Both the position numbers and the translations under genes were made by a program. The notes under the pieces are model-generated. The model had not been told where the DNA came from and did no database searches. It saw nothing but the letters and a program-made list of their open reading frames with translations. Of a DNA stretch of 64,000 nucleotides, positions 1-9,975 are shown one piece after another (the first letter of the stretch is position 1; each line of letters begins with the position of its first letter). This stretch comes from Tessaracoccus coleopterorum (GTDB taxonomy: Bacteria; Actinomycetota; Actinomycetes; Propionibacteriales; Propionibacteriaceae): assembly GCF_011174705.1 (NCBI RefSeq), contig NZ_JAANIJ010000001.1, positions 3,348,001 to 3,412,000 of the forward strand, written 5' to 3'.

Positions 1-1254
1 GCGGCTGCCCCGCGGCCGGTTCGACGTGGACGCCGCCCTCGACGTCGTCCGCCCCATCGTGGCCGATGTGGCCCATCGCGGCGAGGCCGCCATCCTGGAG
101 TACTCGGAGCGGTTCGACGGGTCGCCCCGGCCTCGATCCGGGTGCCGGCCGAGGAACTGCGCAGGGCCGCGGACGCGCTCGACCCCGAACTTGCGGAGGC
201 CTTCGCCGAGTCGATCCGCAGGCGCCGCGCGGTGGCCTCGGAACTGGAGGTCGACACCGACCCGGCGCCGACCAGGCTCGCGGACGGTGCCCACGTGGCG
301 CTGCGCAACGTGCCCGTCGACCGGGTGGGGCTGTACGTGCCCGGCGGGCTCGCCCCGCTCGCCTCGAGCGTCATCATGAACGTCATCCCGGCGCAGGTGG
401 CCGGCGTCGCCTCGATCGCTGTCGCCTCCCCGCCGCAGCGCGGCTTCGGCGGGCTGCCGCACCCCAACATCCTGGCGCTCTGCCACCTGCTCGGCGTCGA
501 CGAGGTCTACGCCGTCGGCGGCGCCCAGGCCATCGCCATGTTCGCCTACGGGGTCGACGGAGGCTGCGAGCCCGTCTCGCTGGTCACCGGCCCGGGCAAC
601 ATCTATGTGGTCGCGGCCAAGCGGCTCGTGCGCGGCATCGTCGGGATCGACTCGGAGGCCGGGCCCACCGAGATCGCCGTCGTCGCCGACGACTCTGCCG
701 ACCCCGCCTTCGTGGCCGCCGACCTGATCTCCCAGGCCGAGCACGACCCGCTGGCCGCCTCCGTCCTGATCACCGACTCGGCCGACCTCGCCGACCGGGT
801 GCGGGCCGAGGTCGAGCGCCAGGTGGCCGAAGCCCCGCACGCCGAGCGGATCCGCACCGCGCTGGGTGGCGACCAGTCCGCGGTCGTCCTCGTGCGAGAC
901 ATCGACCAGGCGGTCAAGGTGGCCGACGCCTACGCCGCGGAGCACCTCGAGATCCAGACCCGTGACGCGGCCGCCGTCGCGGCCCGGATCCGAAACGCGG
1001 GCGCCATCTTCGTCGGCGACTACTCGCCTGTCTCGGTCGGCGACTATTCCGCCGGGTCGACCCACGTGCTGCCGACGGCTGGGGCGGGCAGCCACTCCTC
1101 GGGGCTGACCGTGCGCTCCTTCGTGCGCACCGTCCACGTGATCTCCTACGACGAGCAGGGCCTGATGGCCATCGCCGACGGCGTCGAGCGGTTCGCGTTG
1201 GCCGAGGACCTGCCTGGGCACGCCGCCGCCGTGACCGTCAGGAGGAGGGCATGA
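1..1254 (+). CDS. hisD: histidinol dehydrogenase (5' end outside window)
   Basis: Last enzyme of histidine synthesis: NAD-dependent oxidation of L-histidinol to histidine, zinc-dependent, cytosolic. The start lies before base 1. The visible part, about 418 residues, has family signatures: SQAEHD (near 730) and GSTHVLPT (near 1057), which carry zinc/substrate residues, and EHLEIQT near 942. One base appears lost near 120 (G run), moving the frame; after repair the protein is continuous. The stop TGA at 1252-1254 overlaps the hisC ATG at 1251, so translation is probably coupled. First visible gene of the his operon. Confidence 0.95.
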   Translation, partial: AAAPRPVRRGRRPRRRPPHRGRCGPSRRGRHPGVLGAVRRVAPASIRVPAEELRRAADALDPELAEAFAESIRRRRAVASELEVDTDPAPTRLADGAHVALRNVPVDRVGLYVPGGLAPLASSVIMNVIPAQVAGVASIAVASPPQRGFGGLPHPNILALCHLLGVDEVYAVGGAQAIAMFAYGVDGGCEPVSLVTGPGNIYVVAAKRLVRGIVGIDSEAGPTEIAVVADDSADPAFVAADLISQAEHDPLAASVLITDSADLADRVRAEVERQVAEAPHAERIRTALGGDQSAVVLVRDIDQAVKVADAYAAEHLEIQTRDAAAVAARIRNAGAIFVGDYSPVSVGDYSAGSTHVLPTAGAGSHSSGLTVRSFVRTVHVISYDEQGLMAIADGVERFALAEDLPGHAAAVTVRRRA

Positions 1255-2339
1255 TCCGCCTGTCCGATCTGCCGCTGCGCGCCGACCTCGTGGGGGAGGA
1301 GCCCTACGGGCGCCGCAACTCGACGTGCCGGTCGTCCTCAACGTCAACGAGAACCCCTATCCCCCTCGCCCGCGATCCGGCACGAGATGGCCGCCGCCAT
1401 CGTCTCGACGGCGGGCGGCCTCAACCGTTACCCGGACCGCGAGGCACTCGGGCTCCGCGCCGACCTCGCCACCTACCTCGGCCATGGCCTCACAGCCGAC
1501 AACGTGTGGGCCGCCAACGGCTCCAACGAGGTGATGTCGCACCTGCTGACCGCCTTCGGCGGGCCGGGCCGCACCGTGCTCACGTTCACGCCCACCTACT
1601 CCATGTACCCGGAGTACGCGCGCAACACCTGCACGAACTACGTGACGGTTCCGCGCCACGACGACTACACGCTCGACGCTGACCTGATCCTTGCCGCCAT
1701 CGGACGCCACGACCCGACACTGGTGCTCATCACCACCCCGAACAACCCGACCGGGACCTCCGTCGACCTCGCCACGGTCGAGGCCGTCGCGGCCGGCACC
1801 GACGCCCTGATCGTCGTGGACGAGGCCTACCAGGAGTTCTCCAGCCGGCCGAGCGCCCTCGAACTCCTCGACCGGTACCCGCGGCTCATCGTGTCGCGCA
1901 CCATGTCGAAGGCCTTTGCGCTGGCCGGCGGACGGCTGGGCTACCTGGCCGCCGCGCCCGCGATCGTCGACGCGTGCCGCATCGTCCGCCTGCCCTACCA
2001 CCTCAGCGCCCAGACCCAGGCGATCGCCCGGGTGGCGCTCGCGCACGCCGACGAACTGTTGGCCCAGGTCCGATCGCTGGCGGCCGAGGCGAGGGGCTTC
2101 GAGGCATGGGCCCGCGGCCGCGGCTATGACGTGGTCGACTCCGAGGCCAACTTCTCGCTGATCGGGCGGTTCCCCGACAGGCACCGCGTCTGGCAGGATC
2201 TACTGGACCGGGGATCCTGATCCGGGAGACCGGGCCCGCCGGCTACCTGCGGGTCTCGGCGGGAACCCCGGACGAGATGGCACTCCTGCGCGCCGCCCTC
2301 GACGAGCTCTCACCCACCCTGGAAGGGAACGCCCCATGA
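1251..2339 (+). CDS. hisC: histidinol-phosphate aminotransferase
   Basis: PLP enzyme converting imidazole acetol-phosphate and glutamate to histidinol phosphate. Repaired length is 363 aa, normal for class I/II HisC. Visible motifs are NENPYPP near the N-terminus, NNPTGTS (near 1741), VDEAYQEF (near 1818) and the PLP-lysine segment [17 protein letters not shown] (near 1893). ATG 1251 overlaps the hisD stop; the stop TGA 2337-2339 overlaps the hisB ATG. Bases appear lost near 1308, 1363 and 2210, all in G or C runs; the last one hides the final 40 residues, which end in ...PTLEGNAP. Confidence 0.94.
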
Positions 2340-2944
2340 GTCGCACAGCCACCGTCAGCCGCTCCACGAGCGAGTCGACGATCACCGTCACACTCGACCT
2401 GGACGGCACCGGCACCTCCGACATCTCCACCGGGGTCGGGTTCTACGATCACATGCTGACGGCGCTGTCGAAGCACTCGCTGATCGACCTGACGGTCAAG
2501 GCCGAGGGCGACCTCCACATCGACGGCCATCACACCGTCGAGGACACCATGATCTGCATCGGGCAGGCGCTGAAGCAGGCGCTCGGCGACAAGTCGGGCA
2601 TCCGCCGCTACGGGCACGCCGTCGTACCGCTCGACGAGGCCGTCGCCGATGTGGTCGTCGACGTCGCAGGTCGCCCCTACGCCACCTGCAAGGGCGAGCC
2701 CGAGGGCCAGCCCTACGCGCTGATCGGCGGCAGCGGTGTGCCCTACGCCGGATCCATGACCTACCACCTCTTCGAGGCGCTGGCCCTCAACGCGGGACTG
2801 TGCCTGCACCTCACGCTGCTGTCGGGCCGCGACCCGCACCACATCGTCGAGGCAGAGTTCAAGGCGCTGGCCCGCGCGCTGCGCGAGGCCGTCGAGGTCG
2901 ATCCCCGGCAGCCCGGGATTCCCAGCACCAAGGGCGCGCTCTGA
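2336..2944 (+). CDS. hisB: imidazoleglycerol-phosphate dehydratase
   Basis: Manganese enzyme of histidine synthesis (IGP to imidazole acetol-phosphate). Intact at 202 aa with no repair needed. The two metal-binding His-rich motifs are present: [13 protein letters not shown] near residue 36 and [10 protein letters not shown] near residue 62, plus [10 protein letters not shown] near the C-terminus. Monofunctional, without the HisB phosphatase domain found in enterobacteria. ATG overlaps the hisC stop by 4 bases, as elsewhere in this operon. Confidence 0.97.
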   Translation: MSRTATVSRSTSESTITVTLDLDGTGTSDISTGVGFYDHMLTALSKHSLIDLTVKAEGDLHIDGHHTVEDTMICIGQALKQALGDKSGIRRYGHAVVPLDEAVADVVVDVAGRPYATCKGEPEGQPYALIGGSGVPYAGSMTYHLFEALALNAGLCLHLTLLSGRDPHHIVEAEFKALARALREAVEVDPRQPGIPSTKGAL

Positions 2945-3550
2945 ACCGCCGCATCGGCCTCCTCGACTACGGATCGGGCAACCTCCACTCGGCCGCCCGG
3001 GCGTTCGCCGACGCCGGCGCGGACGTGGTCGTGACCTCCGACCCGGCCGAACTCCGCAGGCAGGACGGGCTCGTGGTGCCCGGGTCGGCGCCTTCGCGGC
3101 ATGCATGGCCGGCCTTACCCGGGCCGGGGGAGTCGAGCTGATCCGCGACTGGGCTGCCGCGCAACGTCCCCTCATCGGCATCTGCGTCGGCCACCAGATC
3201 CTGTTCGAGACGGGCACCGAGCACGGTGTCGCCACCCGGGCGTGGGCCTCCTCGCCGGCGGGGTGGTCGGACTCGACACCCCCGGCTCCCGCACATGGGC
3301 TGGAACACGGTCGAGGCGCCAGCGGGTCGCGGCTGTTCGCAGGCCTCGCGGGGGAGCGCTTCTACTTCGTGCACAGCTACGCCGCCACGGCGGCACCCTC
3401 CGGCGCGGCCACGGCCACCGCCGAACATGAGGGCAGGCGCTTCGTCGCCGCGGTGGAGCGGGGCAACCTCGCCTCCACCCAGTTCCACCCGAGAAATCGG
3501 GGGCCGCCGGGGCGCGACTCATCGCGAACTGGCTCGAAACCGTTGGATGA
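2941..3550 (+). CDS. hisH: imidazole glycerol phosphate synthase, glutaminase subunit
   Basis: Class I glutamine amidotransferase subunit that feeds ammonia to HisF. Repaired length about 204 aa. Motifs: [11 protein letters not shown] at the N-terminus, the catalytic-cysteine loop GICVGHQ (near 3177), PHMGWN (near 3290), and the His/Glu of the triad in QFHPEKSG (near 3480). Bases lost near 3082, 3236, 3283, 3330 and 3488. The start is unclear: in the reading register the only codon at the expected overlap with hisB is CTG 2941, so a rare start or another lost base is possible. Its partner hisF is not in the window. Confidence 0.9.
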
Positions 3551-3559
3551 CCTGTCGGA

Positions 3560-3573
3560 TAGGGTGTGGCGTC
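3560..3573 (+). promoter_or_regulatory. putative internal leaderless promoter for hisA
   Basis: TAGGGT at 3560-3565 matches the actinobacterial TANNNT -10 box and sits 8 nt before GTG 3574, so a transcript would begin at or next to the start codon. There is no ribosome binding site before hisA. It would give hisA and the acyl-CoA reductase operon a promoter of their own inside the his cluster. Confidence 0.5.
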
Positions 3574-4302
3574 GTGGAAACTTTGCAGTTGTTGCCTGCG
3601 GTCGATGTGCAGGGCGGACAGGCCGTCCAGCTCGTACAAGGCATCGCCGGGACCCAGAAGGAGTTCGGCGACCCCCTGGAGGCGGCGCTGCGCTGGCAGG
3701 AGGGCGGCGCCTCGTGGCTGCACCTCGTCGACCTCGACGCCGCGTTCGGCCGAGGCTCCAACGCCGACCTGCTGCGCGACATCGTGGGCCGGTTGGACAT
3801 GGACGTGGAACTCTCCGGAGGCATCCGTGGCGAGGAGAGCCTCACCCGCGCCCTCTCGACGGGGCCCGCCGCGTCAACATCGGCACGGCCGCGCTCGAGA
3901 ACCCGCAGTGGTGCGACGACGTCGTGTCCCGCTACGGCGACCGTGTCGCCATCGGCCTCGACGTGCGGGGCGAGAACCTCGCCGCCCGCGGCTGGACCAC
4001 TGAGGGCGGCCCTGGGTTGAGACCCTCGACCGGCTGGTCGCGGCCGGCTGCGAGCGTTTCGTCGTCACCGACGTCAACGCCGACGGCATGCTCACCGGCC
4101 CCAACGTCGACCTGCTGAGGGCCGTGGCCGAGCGCAGCGGCAGGAAGGTGATCGCCTCCGGCGGCATCGCCACGCTGGACAACCTGCGCGATCTCCGCGC
4201 CCTCGTCCCGCACGGCATCGAGGGGCCATCATCGGCACCGCCCTCTATGTCGGCCGGTTCACGATCGAGGAGGCCCTCCTGGTCGCCGAAGGGGAGCGGT
4301 GA
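3574..4302 (+). CDS. hisA: ProFAR isomerase (HisA / actinobacterial PriA type)
   Basis: (beta/alpha)8 isomerase acting on ProFAR in histidine synthesis; in many actinomycetes the same protein also does the TrpF step. Repaired length 243 aa. Motifs: [17 protein letters not shown] at the N-terminus with the first catalytic Asp, LSGGIR (near 3811), [14 protein letters not shown] (near 3955) and [13 protein letters not shown] (near 4069) with the second Asp. Bases lost near 3865, 4012 and 4223. Start chosen at GTG 3574, behind a likely leaderless promoter. The stop 4300-4302 overlaps the ATG of the next gene, which is not hisF as in many relatives. Whether it also acts in tryptophan synthesis cannot be told here. 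Confidence 0.93.
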
Positions 4303-6645
4303 TGGTGCGGCCACCGGCCAGCACGTTCGGCGACCGCGCCGGCCTGACCGTCCATGTGCCCCGCTGCTGGACGGGCGCATCTGCGATCTGCTCGCAGGCA
4401 GGAAGATCGTGATGACCGGTGTCACCGGCTTCATCGGCGAGCAGATCCTGTGGAAGGTGCTCACCGAGTGCCCCGACACCACGACCGGGGTGCTGGTCCG
4501 CCGCAAGGGCTCCGTCACGGCGGAGCAGCGCGTGGCGAGCCTGCTGAAGAAGAAGATCTTCGCCGACCTCGTGCGTGACGCGGGCGGCGTCGAACAGCTG
4601 ATGGCTTCGCGGGTCCAGGTCATCGAGGGCGACCTGCCCCAGGTGCCCGACCTTCCCCGCGACCTGGACGTCCTCCTGCACTGCGCGGGCGACGTGTCGT
4701 TCGACCCTCCCATCGACCAGGCGTTCCAGACGAACGTGGTCGGTACGAAGGCGCTGCTGACGAAGCTGCGCGAGGCGTGCTCCGACGAGGACGGCAATCT
4801 CGTCCGGATTCCGCACTACCTGCACGTCTCGACCGCCTACACGGCGGGTCGGCGCAGGGCGCGATCCCGGAGGCGGCCCACGTCCACGACATCGACTACG
4901 AGGCCGAGACCCGCGCCGCGCTCGCCATGAAGGAGCACGTCGAGGCGCGCTCCCGCAGCTCCGAGCAGCTGACCATCCTGCGGCGGGAGGCCGAGGCCCT
5001 GCACCGCCAGGCCGGCTACCTCACCACCTCCGAGGACACCGAGCGGCGCCGCCAGGAGTGGGTCAAGCAGGAACTGGTCGCGGCTGGCACCGAGCGGGCC
5101 CGTTCGCTCGGCTGGACCGACGTCTACACCTTCGCGAAGGCTCTCGCCGAGCGTGTCGTGGTCGACCTCGGCGGCGACTTCCGCACCTCGATCGTCCGGC
5201 CCGCCATCGTCGAGTCGTCCCTGATCCATCCCTACCCCGGGTGGATCGAGGGGTTCAAGATGGCCGACCCCATCATCCTCGCCTACGGCCGCGGGCAGCT
5301 GCCCGAGTTCCCGGCCTCACCGGACGCGGTGATCGACATCATCCCGTGCGACTTCGTCGTCAACGCCATCGTCGCAGTCTGCGCAACGGAGCCCGAGGTG
5401 GGCAGCACCGAGTACTACCACTGCAGCTCGGGTGCCAGGAACCCGCTGACCTTCCGCGGGGTCTACGAGCACGTCCGTAACTACTTCAGCGACCACCCCT
5501 ACACCTCAGGGCAGGGCTCGACGCAGCTGGCCACCTGGAACTTCCCGGGTGCGGAGCCGATCGAATGGTTCCTGAAGGTCGCAGACAAGGGTGTCAAGGT
5601 CGGAAACGCGGTGCTGAGCTTCGCGCCCCGCGGCAAGAAGACGAGGCAGCTGGCCTCATCCCTGGACAAGACGCGCAAACAGCTCGACTTCCTCGGCAAG
5701 TACCTGACCCTCTACGGCGAGTACCTGCAGTCCGAGCTCCACTTCGTCGACGACTGCACGCTCGCCCTCCACAACTCGCTGCACGGGGACGACCGGGAGC
5801 GGTTCGGCTTCGACTCGGCCAGCTTCGACTGGACCCACTACATGGAGGAGGTCCACATCCCGGCCATCACCGACCCGGTGCGGCGCCTCGAGGCCGCCCG
5901 GAAGCGTCGCCAGGGCCGCTCGACGACGTTCCGCGACCTGAAGCCCGCCGAGCCGGGCACCGTGCTGGCCGCCTTCGACCTCGACGGCACCGTGATGGCA
6001 ACCAACGTGGTGGAGACCTACCTGTGGGCCCGGCTGCCCGAGCTGTCGCCGTTGCGGCGGGTCGGGGAGGTCGCGAGCCTCGCCCTGCAACTGCCCTGTA
6101 CCTCGGGCCGAGCGACGTGACCGCGGCGTGTTCCTGCGCTCCATCTACCGCCGCTACGCGGGCGCCGACCTCGCGGCCCTCGAGGAGTATGTCGACGAGA
6201 AGCTGTCGCCGCTGATCCTCGACCGGATGTCGCCCGATGCCATCCGCCGCATCCGCCAACACCGCGACGCGGGCCACACGACCATCCTCATGACGGGCGT
6301 GATCCGGCCGCTGACCCGGCCCTTCGAGGGCTCTTCGACACCGTCGTCGCCGCGGAACTCGCGACCGACGACAACGGCGTCTGCACCGGGTTCCTGAGCG
6401 GCCCGCCCATGGTGGGGGAGTCGCGCTCCGCCTGGCTCCACCACTACGCCAAGCTGCACGGCATCGATCTGGCCAACTCGTTCGGCTACGCCGACAGCCA
6501 TGTCGACCTTCCCATGCTCAACGCGGTGGGCAACCCGGTCGCGGTCAGCCCCGACATCGGCCTCATGCGGGCCGCCAAGTCGAAGGGCTGGTCGATCGTC
6601 GAATGGCCGGAGATGTCCCCGCTACCCCGTCTGAAGATGTCGTGA
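4302..6645 (+). CDS. fatty acyl-CoA reductase (male-sterility type) fused to a HAD-IB phosphatase domain
   Basis: Two-domain protein, about 782 aa after repair. The N-terminal part is an extended [13 protein letters not shown] (residues about 37-46) binds NADP(H), and YTFAK (about residue 276) is the Tyr-x-x-x-Lys active site. This matches the family that reduces acyl-CoA to fatty alcohol or aldehyde. From about residue 550 a HAD phosphatase follows: [10 protein letters not shown] (motif I), a Thr in ILMTGVIRP (motif II) and [12 protein letters not shown] (motif IV), resembling SerB-like HAD-IB enzymes. Bases lost near 4364, 4858, 6093, 6105 and 6328. ATG 4302 overlaps the hisA stop. Followed by LarA-like and PlsC-like genes, suggesting a lipid role. 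Substrate is unknown. Confidence 0.85.
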
Positions 6646-6661
6646 ACGGAAAGGACCACTG

Positions 6662-8180
6662 ATGACTCGTCCCGGGTTCGTGCTGGAGGTCGACGATAGG
6701 ACCCCGCACCTCATGACGATGTCAGGCGCCGAGCTTCGGCTCGAGCGCTTCGGCATCGGCACCCAGGTGGTCTACACCGCCGACGCCGTCGGGTCGTCCG
6801 ACCCGGTCGGCCTCATCGACGCCGCGGTCGGCGCCCCGATCGGCTCGGCGCCGTTGGCCGACCTGCTGCGGCCGGACACGAAGCTGACGCTCGTGATCGT
6901 CGACGCCGACGCGCCGCTTCCGCGTCCCCACTTCGACCCGCGCCGTACCCTCACCGAGCGCGTGCTCGAGCTCGCCGCCCGTGGCGGGGTCGACGATGTC
7001 GAACTCGTGGTCGCCAACGGACTCAAGCAACGCTGGTCGATCCAGCAGGTGACCCGTGTGCTCGGCGACCGGATCGCCACCTCGTTCCTGCCCGACGGGC
7101 TCATCACCAGCCACGACGTGACAAGCCCCGACCTCGTCACCATCGGCCAGGTCGACGGCACCCCGTCCGCCTCAACAGGCGGGTCGCCGATTCCGACCTG
7201 GTGGTGGTGATCGGGCTCTGCGGAGACGCGTCCCGGCGCGACCCGCTCCTGCTCGGGCTGACCGACCTCGACACCCTGGACCGCGTCGGAGGAGTCGTGC
7301 CCGACACGGCCTTCGCCGACGGCGTCGGGGCGCTGATCGCCTCACGGGTGCAGAGCTTCGCGCTCTTCGCCGTCCTCGGTCAGCCGCTGCTCAGCCGCGG
7401 GTTGCGCTTCCTCTCGGCCCGAGAGTGGGAATGGAACCTCACCGACCGGCTCGCCTTCGCCGGCTCGCGTCAGATCATCGCGGGCCTCCCACGGCAGGGC
7501 GCCCAGTTGGTCAACGGAAACCCACGGGCCGACTACGCCGTGGTCGACGTCGTCGGCGGCGACTACACCTCCGTGCTCGCCGACTCCCGCGGCGTGTGGC
7601 AGGCCGCCAACGCCGTCGAGGTGAAGGGCTCGGCCGACGTGCTCGTCACCCCGGTGTGGGGTCCCTCCATCGACCCCGTCGACGCGATCGGCTCGCCGTT
7701 GGACGCCGCCCACCACGCGCTCGTCACCCGGGCAGGCAGCCATCTCGAGGCACCCCTCGCCCGCCCCGGCGGCGCGCTGATCGCGTTCCACCCCTGCGCA
7801 ACCGCTTCTCCAACCGGCGCCAGTCGTCGGCGGCCGACTTCTTCGCGGGTGTGCTTCCCGCCACCACCGACCCGGCCGAGATCGCGCGGGCCCACCAGCC
7901 CTCCGCGGTCTCCGACGAGTGGTACCTCGACCTCTACCGCAAGAACTTCGCCGCGCACCCGCTGCGCACGTTCCAGCGCTGGTACGAGACGGCCCGAGCC
8001 ATGGCCGAGTTCTCCGAGGTGATCTGGGTGGGCGGCGACCGCCGCTCGGCCGCTCTGCTCGGGCACCGGGCCGCCACCACCTACGCCGACGCCCTCGAGA
8101 TCGCATCCGGGACCGTCGGGGTGCACCCGACGATCACGATGCTCCGCGGGCCCGGCCCGGCACTCGGCGACGTCCGATGA
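6662..8180 (+). CDS. LarA-like (DUF2088, lactate-racemase-domain) protein lacking catalytic residues
   Basis: About 506 aa after repair of losses near 7165 and 7793. The N-terminal third follows the LarA fold: a GAPIGSAPLADLLRP stretch (near 6832), then VDADAPLPRPHF, where LarA has a DxTRP-type segment, then a second Rossmann-like region with GTPVRLNRRVADSDLVVV (near 7157). The LarA residues that hold the nickel-pincer cofactor are not seen: the GTHR His is replaced by NGLKQR (near 7017), the IxPH His by GLCGDAS (near 7213), and there is no GGxK lysine motif. So it is probably not a racemase. ATG 6662 lies 16 nt after the reductase stop, with a GGAAAGGA site at 6649-6656. Its stop overlaps the next ATG. 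Function not known. Confidence 0.75.
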
Positions 8181-8968
8181 GCAGGGAACTCCCGTCCTGG
8201 GCCCAGTCCAGGCGCCGCAGGCGCAGGCCGCGGCTGACCCTGCACACCGACCTCCTCGGGGGCCTGAAGGGTGCGCTCCGGCGCGGCAGGCCCGCGGGCA
8301 GCCCGCCGCGGCCGGTGGTCGGGCGCGAGCTGGGCTCCCGCGCCGAACGCCCCGGCAGGCACCTCACCCTGCGGCTGCTCTCCCTGCGCTTCGACATCGA
8401 ACTGGTCGGTGACGACTCGCTGACCGGCCTGCGGCGGCCGTTCGTGCTCGCTGCCAACGAGCAGGGCGCCATCGACTACCAGCTGCTGCGGATGGCGCTG
8501 CCGTCGCGCCTGCGGCCGACCAACATCACGCCGTCGCGGTCGCTGGCCCGCGGCCACAACGTGGTGATCTTCACCGACGAGCCGCTGGCGGGCCGCCAGG
8601 TGGGCGAGTTCTCCGACGTCGCAGCCGGCATCGCCGGCCAGCACAACGTGGCGGTGGTCCCGGTCGGGCTCGTCGGCACCTTCAAGCTGAAGGAACTCCT
8701 GAAGCTCCCGCTGCGCGCCAGGCCGAAGGTGTCGATCCGGTTCGGCGCACCCCTGTACCCGCGGGGCCGCGGACTCGAGGAGTCGACCGCCGAGCTGCAG
8801 CGTCGCGTCGAGCAGTTGGTGCATGAGGGCGACCTCAGCTGGTGGGCCGTGGAACGGCGGCGCGCCGAGGGGCCTGCGGTCCCTGCGACCGACCCCGTCC
8901 CGCGCTGGCGACGCCTGTGGGACCAGGCCGCGCCCACCAGGGAAGCCCGCCCGCGGATCTGGCGGTGA
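8177..8968 (+). CDS. PlsC-like lysophospholipid acyltransferase family protein with degenerate motifs
   Basis: Intact, 263 aa. The N-terminus is strongly basic (many Arg). The core resembles 1-acylglycerol-3-phosphate acyltransferases, including the hydrophobic VAVVPVGLVGTF (near 8650), which corresponds to the conserved VPVxPVGL strand. However motif I, normally NHxSxxD with a catalytic His, reads ANEQGAID (near 8453), so His is replaced by Glu while Asp is kept. Motif III, normally FPEGTRS, reads FTDEPLAGR (near 8570). Both deviations lie in an undamaged frame. Either a non-catalytic paralogue or an enzyme with altered chemistry. Coupled by a 4-base overlap to the LarA-like gene. Confidence 0.8.
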   Translation: MSRELPSWAQSRRRRRRPRLTLHTDLLGGLKGALRRGRPAGSPPRPVVGRELGSRAERPGRHLTLRLLSLRFDIELVGDDSLTGLRRPFVLAANEQGAIDYQLLRMALPSRLRPTNITPSRSLARGHNVVIFTDEPLAGRQVGEFSDVAAGIAGQHNVAVVPVGLVGTFKLKELLKLPLRARPKVSIRFGAPLYPRGRGLEESTAELQRRVEQLVHEGDLSWWAVERRRAEGPAVPATDPVPRWRRLWDQAAPTREARPRIWR

Positions 8969-8971
8969 GAC

Positions 8972-8984
8972 TAGAGTGTCGGGC
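8972..8984 (+). promoter_or_regulatory. putative leaderless promoter
   Basis: TAGAGT at 8972-8977, 7 nt before ATG 8985 of the GNAT gene; no ribosome binding site is visible. Confidence 0.5.
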
Positions 8985-9918
8985 ATGGAAGCCTATGTGG
9001 AGCCACACCTCAGGTGGAGACTCCTGACGGCAGACGACATGCCGGCGATCGAGGCCTTCCGGGCGCAACTCGAGGCGCTGGACAACTCCGTCCTCTCAGG
9101 GATGACGGCCACGATCGTCGACCGCGCGCTCGAACCGGCCGAGGGGCTCTCGGTGGGGGCTGGGACGACTACGACTCGCTGTGCGCGCTCGGCACGGCCT
9201 TCATCGGCGGGACAGATCCCCTGAGGGTCTACCTGCTCGGCGGCGTGCACCCCGTGCACCGGCACATGCTGGTCGGCACCGCCCTGTTGAAGTGGCAGGT
9301 CGCGCACGCGGAGGCATGGCGCGACCGGGAGCACCCGGGCCGGCCGCTCTGGCTCGGCTGCTACGCCGAGGTGGGCAGGCACGGGCTAGCGGGGGTGGCC
9401 GCGCGGCAGGGTTTCGAGCCGGAGCGCTACTACTACGACCTGCACCGCGACCTGACGCGCCCCTCAAGGTGCCGGAGGCCGACGGGATCACCATCGAGGC
9501 CTTCCGGCCCGACGATGCCGAGGCCGTGCGTGAGCTGCACAACCTGTGCTTCACGCCCTTCGGCGGGGCCGAGGTCAGCGCCGCGGAGTGGCACGCCCAC
9601 CTCGAGGAGGCATCCTTCCGGCCCGGATGGTCGTTCGTGGCGCGCGACGGGGACCGGATCGTCGGCTACGAGATGAGCGTGCTCGAGGACGGCACAAGCA
9701 TCGGCTGGACCGAGCGTTTCGGCGTGCACCCGGACCACCGCGGCAGGGGCATCTCGCTCGCGCTGCTCGGCAACTGCCTTGCCGCCATGCGCGACTCGGG
9801 TTGCACGGAGGCAGGCATCGGGATCGACACCCCGGACGGGCTCGCCCTCTCCCGCCTGAGTTCGGTGCTCGGCTACCGGCAGCGCGACGCGGTGGCGCTG
9901 CTGAGCAGGGTCGTGTGA
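8985..9918 (+). CDS. tandem GNAT-family N-acetyltransferase
   Basis: About 311 aa after repair of losses near 9163 and 9466. The C-terminal GNAT domain is clear: RFGVHPDHRGRGISLALL (near 9717) is the acetyl-CoA binding motif A (R/Q-x-x-G-x-G/A). The N-terminal half looks like a second, weaker GNAT copy (HPVHRHMLVGTALL near 9250), giving a two-domain arrangement like MshD or other actinobacterial tandem GNATs. Substrate cannot be read from sequence. Monocistronic or first of a unit with yebC; the 57-nt gap to yebC holds a separate promoter. Confidence 0.8.
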
Positions 9919-9926
9919 CGACCCGA

Positions 9927-9932
9927 TAAGCT
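9927..9932 (+). promoter_or_regulatory. putative yebC -10 element
   Basis: TAAGCT matches TANNNT. Unlike the leaderless cases it lies 43 nt before the ATG, leaving a short leader with AGGTAGGA at 9964-9971 as ribosome binding site. Confidence 0.4.
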
Positions 9933-9975
9933 GGCCCGAGAGCAACGATCACATGAGAGATGAAGGTAGGACCGG

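Noticed and set aside
66..965. Long open frames in other registers, for example the Arg-rich frame over hisD
   Set aside because: Composition is that of an out-of-frame high-GC shadow (Arg/Pro/Ala-rich) and a conserved protein occupies the other frame.
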